From contig CAZYWZ010000022.1 in assembly GCA_964651705.1 (NCBI GenBank), forward strand, positions 12,468-76,467: a stretch of 64,000 bases of DNA, in the 5' to 3' direction. Under the pieces are notes generated by a model. The model made no database searches, was not told the DNA's origin, and saw only the letters and a program-made list of their open reading frames with translations. Shown here piece after piece: positions 52,119 to 59,311 of the stretch. This DNA is from JADLBR01 sp964651705. GTDB taxonomy: Bacteria; Verrucomicrobiota; Verrucomicrobiia; JADLBR01. Positions within the stretch are counted from its first letter, which is position 1. Each line of letters starts with the position of its first letter. The position numbers were made by a program, and so were the translations under genes.

Positions 52119-52313
52119 TCAACGCGCGTAATGTCGTCGGGCGTATTCGGCGAGGTCGGGGATGCGCACCGGCAATGTCCTGGGAACCAGTGAGTTCTCC
52201 TCCTGGATCTCATCGGCGGTGGCGAGGTCCGCGGCGAGCCTGCGGGCCTCCTCGGCACGTTCCTGCCGATGCGCCCGGTCAAGCTGCTCCAGCGTGATCG
52301 TGCTCGCTTCCAT
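52119..52313 (-). CDS. Small hypothetical protein near integrase
   Basis: A 64-residue protein, helical and charged (TITLEQLDRAHRQERAEEARRLAADLATADEIQEE), following the integrase gene on the same strand by about 80 bp. No HTH motif is evident, so an excisionase role is possible only by position. The start ATG at 52313 has a weak ribosome-binding site. Confidence 0.45.
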   Translation of the reverse strand: MEASTITLEQLDRAHRQERAEEARRLAADLATADEIQEENSLVPRTLPVRIPDLAEYARRHYAR

Positions 52314-52391
52314 CCGCCCTTACAATAGGCCCGGCTGAGAGGGGTCGTCAAGTTGCCGGAGCCCCTTGTCCGTTGAGTCTGGTGACAGATG

Positions 52392-53537
52392 TCACTTGAT
52401 CGATGGGATCGCCCCGACCGCACCGCGGAGGATGTCGATATCGTGGTGGGAGTAGATCAGGTGGACGTCGTCGCCGGCGTGGCCGGCGAGCTTCTTCCTG
52501 ATGTCGGGGGCGATGCCGGCGTTGGCGAGGTGGGTGACGAAGGAGTGGCGAAGGCTGTGGAAGGAGAGGTCGAACCGCTGGCGGCCCGCCTCGCCGCTGC
52601 GGGGCGTGGCTTTCGCTACGATCCCGGCCTTGTCCAGCAGTTTTCGGAATTGGAGCGAGAGTCCGCCCGCCCCGTTGATGCGGCACTTGGCCAGTGTCGG
52701 GAAGACGAATGCGAGCCCGATCCCCCGGCGGTGCTTCCTCAGCCGCGCCAGGAAATCGGGATGGATCGGCACGGTCACCGGGGTGTCGGTCTTTTCCGTC
52801 TGCAAACGGATGAGCGCCGCGTCGAGATCGACGGATTCCCAGCGCAGGCCCGCGAGGTCCCCGAGCCGCAGGCCGGTGAAGTAGCCGCCGTACACGAGGC
52901 CCTCCCAGTCCGTGCCCTTCGCCGCGCGCAGCAGAGCGGCGATCTGCGCTGGCGCGAAGGGCTGCCGCTTCACGCCCTTTTCCTTTGTCAGGCTCTCCAC
53001 CCCAGCCACGGGATTGACCGTGATGTAGCCGAGCCGCAGGGCCTTGGCGAAGGGCACGTTGAGCACCTTCTTGATGACGTTGTTCACGGTGGCCGCGGTG
53101 CGGCCTCCCGTCTTCAGGACATCGCGGAACGCCCGCACGTCGGCGGGCGAGACCGCCGCGACGGTCAGGTCGGCGCGCTCGCCGAGATGCTCGAGAAAAT
53201 CCCGCACCACTTGGCGGTATCGGGTCATCGTGGCCCCGCCCGCTGTGCCCTCCCGGTCCTTGAGCCACTCCTCCAGCCACCCGCGCGCCGTGTAGAATTG
53301 CGGCCGCTCGCCGGTGGCGTTTTCGAGGATATCGGAGCACACCCGCCGGATCTGCGCCTCGGTCAGGGTCCCCTCCCGCCCGGACAGGGCCGCCTTCTCC
53401 CAGCCCAGGCAGATCTTGAGCGCTTGGGCGTGCTTGCGGTGCTTCGTGCTGCGGAAGGCCCGCCGGCCGTCCGGGAGGTAGAAGGCGCAGTACCAGAAGG
53501 GCGATTTTCCGCGGGGATCCTTGTGCAGAGAGGCCAT
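52392..53537 (-). CDS. int: Tyrosine recombinase (phage-type integrase)
   Basis: A 381-residue protein with an N-terminal Arm-type domain (FWYCAFYLPDGRRAFRSTKHRKHAQALKICLGWE), a core-binding domain (about 85-175) and a catalytic domain: Arg in FTGLRLGDLAGLRW, Lys in EKTDTPVTVP, HSLRHSFVT (His, Arg), LAGHAGDD and the nucleophile Tyr in VHLIYSHHD. All catalytic residues are present. Directly upstream of its start lie a direct and an inverted 14-bp repeat and a tRNA 3' fragment, the usual neighbourhood of an attachment site. A partial copy lies at 49410. Confidence 0.9.
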   Translation of the reverse strand: MASLHKDPRGKSPFWYCAFYLPDGRRAFRSTKHRKHAQALKICLGWEKAALSGREGTLTEAQIRRVCSDILENATGERPQFYTARGWLEEWLKDREGTAGGATMTRYRQVVRDFLEHLGERADLTVAAVSPADVRAFRDVLKTGGRTAATVNNVIKKVLNVPFAKALRLGYITVNPVAGVESLTKEKGVKRQPFAPAQIAALLRAAKGTDWEGLVYGGYFTGLRLGDLAGLRWESVDLDAALIRLQTEKTDTPVTVPIHPDFLARLRKHRRGIGLAFVFPTLAKCRINGAGGLSLQFRKLLDKAGIVAKATPRSGEAGRQRFDLSFHSLRHSFVTHLANAGIAPDIRKKLAGHAGDDVHLIYSHHDIDILRGAVGAIPSIK

Positions 53538-53542
53538 TTCGA

Positions 53543-53601
53543 GTCATAACGTAGTCATAACGTCCACCCGCGTCAAGGGGGTCCACAGACGTTATGACTA
53601 C
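53543..53601. promoter_or_regulatory. Inverted and direct repeats upstream of integrase
   Basis: A perfect 14-bp inverted repeat, GTAGTCATAACGTC (53551-53564) and GACGTTATGACTAC (53588-53601), is separated by 23 bp. A partial direct copy, GTCATAACG, lies at 53543-53551, next to the integrase ATG (53537). Likely recombinase or regulator binding sites at the end of the element. Confidence 0.65.
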
Positions 53602-53614
53602 CTATGAGAAAAGT

Positions 53615-53664
53615 TCTAGTCTCGGTGGTGTTTCGTATCGCGAGTTCGAGTCTCGTCACCCGCT
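53615..53664 (+). tRNA. tRNA 3' fragment, putative attachment site
   Basis: GCGAG-TTCGAGT-CTCGT (53640-53656) is a perfect T-arm with a 7-base loop, followed by CACCCGC and a base at 53664 as acceptor strand and discriminator. The matching 5' acceptor strand (GCGGGTG) and the D-arm are absent upstream, so only the 3' part of a tRNA is present. Integrases of this type insert into tRNA 3' ends, leaving such a copy on the far side; the intact tRNA would be outside this window. Not a functional tRNA. Confidence 0.55.
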
Positions 53665-53764
53665 CTCTCCTCTCCTGACCACGCCCCGCCGATACCCCCT
53701 TTTTTTATAGGTACAAGTGGTATCTTTTGGTATCCGCGCATCGACAGATGCTGTCCCACCCTAG

Positions 53765-53923
53765 AAAGAAGTTCACCTTGGGGGTCGGGGCGATGTCCTA
53801 TTCCCCGCGATATCGGTCGCCGAGGAGGTCGGCGTCTTCGCCCAAATCTCGGGCCTGCTGGTGGCCTGCGCCATCCTCGAGACCTTCGCCGAGCGCGCCA
53901 AGGCCGCCACGAGGGAGGACTGA
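53765..53923 (+). pseudogene. C-terminal remnant of an unidentified gene
   Basis: A 52-codon open stretch without a start codon reads GRGDVLFPAISVAEEVGVFAQISG and then LLVACAILETFAERAKAATRED before TGA at 53921. It looks like the natural end of a helical or membrane protein. A stop (TAG 53762) precedes it, and the tRNA fragment and element lie just upstream, so the rest was probably lost on integration. It ends 3 bp before the next start, as in an operon. Confidence 0.45.
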
Positions 53924-53926
53924 GCC

Positions 53927-54330
53927 ATGACGCCGGGACCCTCCAACATCCGCGAGTGCCCCGCCTGCGAAAAGCCGGTGGAGCAGCCAACCCTGGGATC
54001 GGGCAACACCTTCGGCGCGGTCCAGTGGAGCGACGGCTTCCTGGATGCCCGGATGCTGCCGGAGTTCCCGCGGCTCGGGCGATGCCCCCACTGCGCCACG
54101 CTGTTCTGGGTCCCGGAGGCCAGGGAGGTGGGGGCCCGACGGCCGAGGAATTCCTCATGGCGATCCCCCTGTGCGGGGGCGATGCCCAAAAGGAACTCTT
54201 CGTCCGCCTGCGGTCCTGGTGGCGATCCAACGACCGGTTCCGCAAGGGCGGGGCCGGCGTGCCGCGCGATCACGCAAGCGGTTCGGCCGGGGCGACGCCC
54301 GGCGCCCCCTTTCGCTGGACTTTTTGCACA
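53927..54330 (+). pseudogene. MTPGPSN-family protein gene, frameshifted and truncated
   Basis: The first 69 codons (MTPGPSNIRECPACEKPVEQ, two CxxC zinc-ribbon pairs, SGNTFGAVQWSDGFLDARMLPEFPRLG, TLFWVPEAREVG) match a conserved family seen in PVC bacteria. From about 54145 the family pattern goes on in the next frame (EEFLMAIPLCGGDAQKELFVRLRSWWRSNDRFR). A frameshift therefore lies at about 54134-54145, and the C-terminal part after about 54300 is missing. The family's function is unknown. Confidence 0.6.
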
Positions 54331-54346
54331 CGTCGGTCCAGCGGCA

Positions 54347-55699
54347 TCATGCCCCGCTCGGCTTTTTCCCGCCCTTGCCCGATCCGGTCGGCGTCTCGCC
54401 GGGGGCGGGCTTCGCCTCGGGGGGCCGCTGGGGGAGTTCGCTAACCCGGTAATACGAGGACGGTTTGCTCGCGCGATGGTATCGGGCGGAGGCGTGCTTG
54501 CGCTGCGAGATATCCCAGTGCTCCATGCGCGCGAGGAATTCCTCCAGCAGCGCGACTCCCCCGGCAACGCTCTCGGGCCTGCCGTAGCGCCGGAGGCCCT
54601 CGAGGGCCCTGGTCACCTTCTCGCGCACGCTCCCGAACCGCCCGCCATCCATGTCCGGGATGGCCTGCCGCAGGGTCTGGCCCGCCTGCTGGAGCGCGAC
54701 CCACGAGAGCACGGCATCATTGACGACGACCTGGGCGGGATCCTGGACCGCCTTGACCCGCAGCGTGATCCGCTCGACCCGCGCCCGGATCTCCGCCTCG
54801 GTGATCTCGTCCCACGCCACCTCGATGTCCGCCAGCGCCTCGCCCTCCAGATTCAACCCCGCCGCCTTCGGCAGGGGCAGCACCTCGAGCCCGAACACCA
54901 GCGCCCGCTCCTCGAGGCTGACCAGGTCGCCCACCGCGATCTCCAGGCCGCCGTCCGGCAGGGGCGTGAGCGGGTAGTCCGCCATGACGAGCACCCCGGT
55001 GCAGTAGTGGAGCTTGCGCACCCGGACCCGCACGTTCTGGGCGCTGATGTTCTGGAGGCTCTCCAGCTCCTTGCGGAAGATATCCGGGAAGCTCTCCGGC
55101 GAAGTCGCGTCGTGGAATGCCCCGCCGGTGACCCTGGCCATCTCGCCCATGAGGTCCTCGTTGTAGTGGTCCCCGAAACCCAGGCACGAGGTCCGGGCCC
55201 CGTCCCTCTCGAGGCCCCGCGCGGCCAGCCCGGCGACCTGCTTGGGGTCGACGATGCCGACGTTGAGCAGGCCATCGCTCAAGAGCAGGATGCGGCGGCC
55301 CATCCCCTCCGGGGCGCGGCGCAGCTCGTCGAGGCCGAGCATCCAGCCCCCGGCCAGATTGGTCGAGCCCGCCGACCGGATGGCCGCGATACGGCGGGCG
55401 GCATCCGCCCGATTGCCGACCTTGCCAAAAGGCACGACCACGTGGGCGGCGTCGGAGAAGACCACGACCCCGAAATGATCCTCCGGCTGGAGGTGTCGCA
55501 CGACCGCCTGCGCCGCCTCCCGCGCCAATTCCAGCGGCCTGCCCTCCATGGACCCGCTGTGGTCCAGCACGACCTCGAAGGCGCCGGCTCGCGCGCGCCC
55601 CCCGGGTCGCGCGGCGCCGGTCAGGGTCAGCGCCGCGTGAATGAGTGTGTCCTGCCCCTGAAGGATGGCGGGATAATCCAAAGCGGTTTCGATCTTCAT
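54347..55699 (-). CDS. Von Willebrand factor A-domain protein
   Basis: A 450-residue protein with a VWA domain at about 40-220: a MIDAS motif DHSGSM (about 50-55), GSTNLAGG and LLLSDG. A beta-rich domain and a helical C-terminal part follow, then a low-complexity tail (PPEAKPAPGETPTGSGKGG). VWA proteins bind partners through a metal site. No signal peptide is seen. ATG 55699 (KIETALDYP) is chosen; an upstream in-frame start at 55828 lies in dispersed-repeat sequence. Confidence 0.8.
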   Translation of the reverse strand: MKIETALDYPAILQGQDTLIHAALTLTGAARPGGRARAGAFEVVLDHSGSMEGRPLELAREAAQAVVRHLQPEDHFGVVVFSDAAHVVVPFGKVGNRADAARRIAAIRSAGSTNLAGGWMLGLDELRRAPEGMGRRILLLSDGLLNVGIVDPKQVAGLAARGLERDGARTSCLGFGDHYNEDLMGEMARVTGGAFHDATSPESFPDIFRKELESLQNISAQNVRVRVRKLHYCTGVLVMADYPLTPLPDGGLEIAVGDLVSLEERALVFGLEVLPLPKAAGLNLEGEALADIEVAWDEITEAEIRARVERITLRVKAVQDPAQVVVNDAVLSWVALQQAGQTLRQAIPDMDGGRFGSVREKVTRALEGLRRYGRPESVAGGVALLEEFLARMEHWDISQRKHASARYHRASKPSSYYRVSELPQRPPEAKPAPGETPTGSGKGGKKPSGA

Positions 55700-55854
55700 G
55701 CACCCAACATAATACACGGGGTGGGACACCGGCAGTCCCTGGCCGCAAGAATCGACCATTCTATTGAAAACCACGAATGCACGCGGATGGCCGCCGCCTT
55801 GGCACAGGTTCTCCCTCTCGTCCCTCACCGCTCGTCCCTCGGCGCTCGGCGTTC

Positions 55855-55928
55855 TTGGAGGTTGGACATCGAATGTGGGTTATTGAATGTTGCCCTCGCC
55901 CGCCACGGTTCGACCACTCCCAACTCTC
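55855..55928. repeat. Direct repeat left of VapBC
   Basis: TTGGAGGTTGGACATCGAAT and the following TGTTGAATGT-rich segment up to CCAACTCTCG is imperfectly repeated in the same orientation at 56737-56800. The intervening DNA is the VapBC pair. Nearby (about 55765-55790) is CCACGAATGCACGCGGATGG, a type of short dispersed repeat known from PVC genomes. Confidence 0.55.
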
Positions 55929-55988
55929 GCTCGCTCTGTGGGATATCGCGATATTGACACTGACCCATAAAACCGTATTGTAACCCAT

Positions 55989-56279
55989 ATGAAGACGACT
56001 CTCGATCTTCCGGACGATCTCTTGATCGAGGCCAAGACCCTGGCCACCCGTCGAAAGACCACCCTCAGGGCGATCGTGGAGAGCGCGCTCCGTCGCGAGA
56101 TCCGGCCTGCCGCCGAGATGGAAAATCCCGACCCGGAAAAATTCGATGTCGATCCCCTCGGATTCCTCGTGCTGAAGCGCAAGCCGGGCGAGACCATCAC
56201 CCTGGAACAAATTCAAGCGATCCAGCAGGCACTGGACGATGAGGAGTTTCGGCGCGCCATCCACCCCCGTCGGCCATGA
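55989..56279 (+). CDS. vapB: VapB-type antitoxin
   Basis: A 96-residue protein starting MKTTLDLPDDLLIEAKTLAT, the ribbon-helix-helix N-terminus of VapB-like antitoxins, and ending in a toxin-binding tail (FLVLKRKPGETITLEQI). It overlaps the PIN-domain gene by 4 bases (ATGA at 56276-56279). It should repress the pair's promoter and neutralise the nuclease. It lies between imperfect direct repeats. Confidence 0.85.
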   Translation: MKTTLDLPDDLLIEAKTLATRRKTTLRAIVESALRREIRPAAEMENPDPEKFDVDPLGFLVLKRKPGETITLEQIQAIQQALDDEEFRRAIHPRRP

Positions 56280-56713
56280 TCCATTTGCTCGACATCAATG
56301 TGCTCATCGCACTCTGCGACCCGGCCCACCCCCACAGACCCGCCGCCCGCAGGTTCCTGACCTCCGGCCTCACCCGCGACGGCTGGGCCACCTGCCCGCT
56401 GGTTGAAAACGGCTTCCTCCGGATCTTCGGCGCGCGCCAGTATCCGGGTGGTCCCGGCTCCCTTCAGGCAGCCCGGCCGGTTCTGGCGCGGCTCCTCGCC
56501 ACCGGAGGCCACCAGTTTTGGCCCGAAGACCTGTCACTAACCGACGCGCGCACATTCCCCGGCCTGCCAGTGTCCGAGGACCTCACCGACCTCTACCTCC
56601 TCGCGCTCGCGGTCAAGCACGGCGCCCGCTTCGCCACCTTCGACGCGGGCCTCGATGCCTCTCTCATCCCCGGTGGCCCGGCCGCTTACTGTCTCATCCA
56701 AGATGTGGGATGA
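56276..56713 (+). CDS. vapC: VapC-type PIN-domain ribonuclease toxin
   Basis: A 145-residue PIN domain: LLDINVLIAL (Asp 6), LVENGFLR (Glu near 43), LTDLYLLALA (Asp near 104) and FATFDAGLD (Asp near 122) supply the four acidic residues of the family. VapC toxins cleave specific RNAs. The gene is translationally coupled to VapB. The frame is intact. Confidence 0.85.
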   Translation: MIHLLDINVLIALCDPAHPHRPAARRFLTSGLTRDGWATCPLVENGFLRIFGARQYPGGPGSLQAARPVLARLLATGGHQFWPEDLSLTDARTFPGLPVSEDLTDLYLLALAVKHGARFATFDAGLDASLIPGGPAAYCLIQDVG

Positions 56714-56736
56714 ATGTTGGTCGTTGAGGGTCCCCC

Positions 56737-56800
56737 TTGGAGGGTGGACGTCGAATGTTGGTTGTTGAATGTCGCTTTTAACGTGAATGACCAACTCTCG
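56737..56800. repeat. Direct repeat right of VapBC
   Basis: The counterpart of 55855-55928, starting TTGGAGGGTGGACGTCGAAT and ending CCAACTCTCG. Both copies are rich in GTTGAATGT units. Confidence 0.55.
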
Positions 56801-56900
56801 ACACGCCAGCTCTGCCAAGCGTCGAGCGTTGGCCCCGGTTGCACGACGGGTTTCGGTTCTGAGCCGCAACGGGGTCTTGCACGTGGGAGACCCGGCGATG

Positions 56901-57036
56901 TCAGGGCATCACCATCAAACCTTCGGCTTTCGCGAGTGCCGCTTGATCCGCGTCGAAGGTCAGGAACCGATCCGCCCCCGCTTCCACGGCGATGGCAACA
57001 TGCAGGATGTCAACTCTCTTCCCCGATGGCACTGGG
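56901..57036 (-). pseudogene. Relic of a second PIN-domain (VapC) gene
   Basis: The minus strand reads KRVDILHVAIAVEAGADRF and LTFDADQAALAKAEGL, then a stop at 56901-56903. This is the C-terminal third of a PIN domain, with the late Asp of FDAD. No N-terminal part is present upstream, so it is the tail of a lost toxin gene beside the living VapBC pair. Confidence 0.65.
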
Positions 57037-57100
57037 TACCTTTCCGAGTTTCCGCCGATTGCCCCTCGACTCCCGATGGGGACGCCCGCACATTCGCCGG

Positions 57101-59299
57101 ATGGCTGACGCAGTTCATGTTCGCGGCTTCCCCTGGGGGAACCCGATCCGTTTGGCGATGGTCTCGATGGTCGCCGCGACCGCTGTCTCGGCGGCTCCGG
57201 TTTCTTGCGCGACGATCACCAACGCCCACGCAGATCCCCGCTACGGCCAGCCGATTCCGTTTCGCAAGATTCCGGGGACCGCGGGCACGATGGCGCTCGA
57301 GATTTCGGGGGGAAGGCTTTACGCGCTCGAGGGTGACGGTCTCACGATTTTTGACTTGGCCGATCCGAGGAACCCCAGACGGCTCGGGCACGTGGGCGGC
57401 ATGGGCAACGTGCGCCAACTGCGGGTCAGCGGCAGGACGGCGTTTCTGTCGGCGCGCCAGTGCGGCCTCTGGTCCGTCGACGTGTCCGATGGCGAGCATC
57501 CCAGGATCATTTCAAACTTCGACGGCGTCGAGATGGCGACGGGGCTGGACGTGGCCGGGGAAGTCGCGTTCCTGGGCCACCGGGTGTACGGCATCCAGTG
57601 CGTGGACGTCTCCGATCCGGCGAGGATGAAGCACCTCTCGTCGCTCAGGACCGACGAGTCGCAGTCCGTCTACTACCGCGACGGGATGCTCTTCAGCGGA
57701 GACTGGGCGGGTGGCCAGATCACCGCCATAGACGTCTCCGACCTTCTCGCCCCGAAAGAGGTCTCGAGGATCCAGCTCGACGGCTATGGCGACGGCATCG
57801 CGATGCGCGGGAACATTCTCTTCGCCTCCACGGGGCAGCACAAGAAGAGCGGCCCGCCCGAATTGCGCCATGGTTCGGGCCATGGCCTCGACATATTCGA
57901 CGTATCGGATGTCGCCAGGCCCGTGAAGCTGTCGCGAATCTCCTTTCCCGACATCTATTTCGGGCCATGCGACTATTGGACCCCGCGGATCTCCGGCGAC
58001 TACTGCTTCGCCTCCGATACCGTCAACGGCCTGTTCCTACTGGATGTCTCCGACCTGAAGCGCCCGAAGATCCTCGGCAACCTCATCCTGCCAAAGACGG
58101 ACCCCGAGAATCCAAAGATCGGCGTCCCGTTCAAGCAGATCGCGGATCCCGGCATCCCGCAGGGTGACCCCGTCTCCTCCATCGCGGTGGGCGATGGCAC
58201 GCTATACGTCTCGGGCAACTACACGGGCATCTACATCGCCGAATTTCCCGGGATCGCGAAACCCGAGAAGCGCGACGCCGGCCCCTCCCCCGCGCTTCCC
58301 GAGACGCGGTTCAACTCGGACGAGCAGGGCTTCTACTCCTCGGGGCCCGAGCTCACCAACCCGACGCGGGCGGTCGCGATCGACGGCGACATCGCGTATA
58401 CCGCAAACGTGTGGGACGGCTTGAAAATCTACCGCCTGTCCGAAAGCGGCATAACGCGCATCGGCGCGGCGAATCTCGGATACGCGGCCGACGTGAAGCG
58501 ATCGGGAGACAGGCTGTACGTCGCCGAGGGGCGCAACGGCATTGGGGTGTATCGCATCCTCCCGGGCGGACAACTCGAGGAGATCGGCCGCCTGGAGGCA
58601 CTCGAGAAGGGCTTGAATTTCGTGCAGTTCCTTTGGGCGTTCCAGGGCTCGGATATCGTCGCCGCGACCTGCGCCGCGACGCGCATTCACTTCGTGGACT
58701 TCTCGGACCCCGCGCGACCGAGGGTTGCCCTTAGCGAGTCGGGCAACGGGCTCCTCTACGGCAATTACGGGGCGCAAAATCTCGTGAATGGGCGATATTT
58801 TGCGCTTTCGCGCACGTTCGGGGGACTCATGGTCTTCGACCTGAAGGACAACTCGCCGAAAATGATATGGCACGACCCCTTCCCCCTGTGCTCCCAGACG
58901 GGAAACGTCGCGGCGCTGGGTCCCGAATTCCTAGTCATGCGCGCATGCGGTTACGCGCGCTTCGATCCCGAGAACCCCGTCCCCACGCGCGAATTGAATC
59001 GGCGGGCGTTCCCCGGACAGGGCGCGCTTCCGCCCGATATCGCTGACGATTCCGCCATCAGCCGTTCCATGTTCCCGAAGTCCGAGTGGGAGGGGCTCGC
59101 GAACGCCGACAGATCGACGGGAAAGATCGCAATCGCCAACAGGATGTTCAAGAACTGCCACACCTACGACTTTTCCGATCTGGGCAACCCGCGCCTCCTA
59201 AAGAAGATCGCGCTCAACGCCAATCCGTTCGTCCCGGCCTTCTGGAAGGGACGCGTCGTGCTGCCGTGCGGCTATTCGGGGCTCCTCTTGGAAAGATAG
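57101..59299 (+). CDS. Secreted LVIVD-repeat beta-propeller protein
   Basis: A 732-residue protein with a signal-like N-terminus (LAMVSMVAATAVSAAPVSCA) and repeated LVIVD-type blades: LTIFDLADPRNPRRLGHV, LWSVDVSDGEHPRII, IQCVDVSDPARMKHL, ITAIDVSDLLAPKEV, LDIFDVSDVARPVKLSR and LFLLDVSDLKRPKIL. Such propellers are surface or periplasmic binding proteins of unknown ligand in many PVC bacteria. The start is uncertain (ATG 57101 or 57158). It is followed 12 bp later by the beta-helix gene at 59312, probably one operon. The giant lipase at 28820 uses the same repeat type. Confidence 0.75.
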   Translation: MADAVHVRGFPWGNPIRLAMVSMVAATAVSAAPVSCATITNAHADPRYGQPIPFRKIPGTAGTMALEISGGRLYALEGDGLTIFDLADPRNPRRLGHVGGMGNVRQLRVSGRTAFLSARQCGLWSVDVSDGEHPRIISNFDGVEMATGLDVAGEVAFLGHRVYGIQCVDVSDPARMKHLSSLRTDESQSVYYRDGMLFSGDWAGGQITAIDVSDLLAPKEVSRIQLDGYGDGIAMRGNILFASTGQHKKSGPPELRHGSGHGLDIFDVSDVARPVKLSRISFPDIYFGPCDYWTPRISGDYCFASDTVNGLFLLDVSDLKRPKILGNLILPKTDPENPKIGVPFKQIADPGIPQGDPVSSIAVGDGTLYVSGNYTGIYIAEFPGIAKPEKRDAGPSPALPETRFNSDEQGFYSSGPELTNPTRAVAIDGDIAYTANVWDGLKIYRLSESGITRIGAANLGYAADVKRSGDRLYVAEGRNGIGVYRILPGGQLEEIGRLEALEKGLNFVQFLWAFQGSDIVAATCAATRIHFVDFSDPARPRVALSESGNGLLYGNYGAQNLVNGRYFALSRTFGGLMVFDLKDNSPKMIWHDPFPLCSQTGNVAALGPEFLVMRACGYARFDPENPVPTRELNRRAFPGQGALPPDIADDSAISRSMFPKSEWEGLANADRSTGKIAIANRMFKNCHTYDFSDLGNPRLLKKIALNANPFVPAFWKGRVVLPCGYSGLLLER

Positions 59300-59311
59300 G
59301 TGGCTCACAGG

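Noticed and set aside
53602..53664. Complete tRNA gene at the T-arm sequence
   Set aside because: The 5' acceptor strand and D-arm are missing in the preceding 80 bp, so only a 3' fragment is claimed.
53927..55957. 676-codon open frame on the plus strand
   Set aside because: Only its first 69 codons look real (MTPGPSN family); the rest is antisense to the VWA-domain gene and has Arg/Pro/Ala shadow composition.
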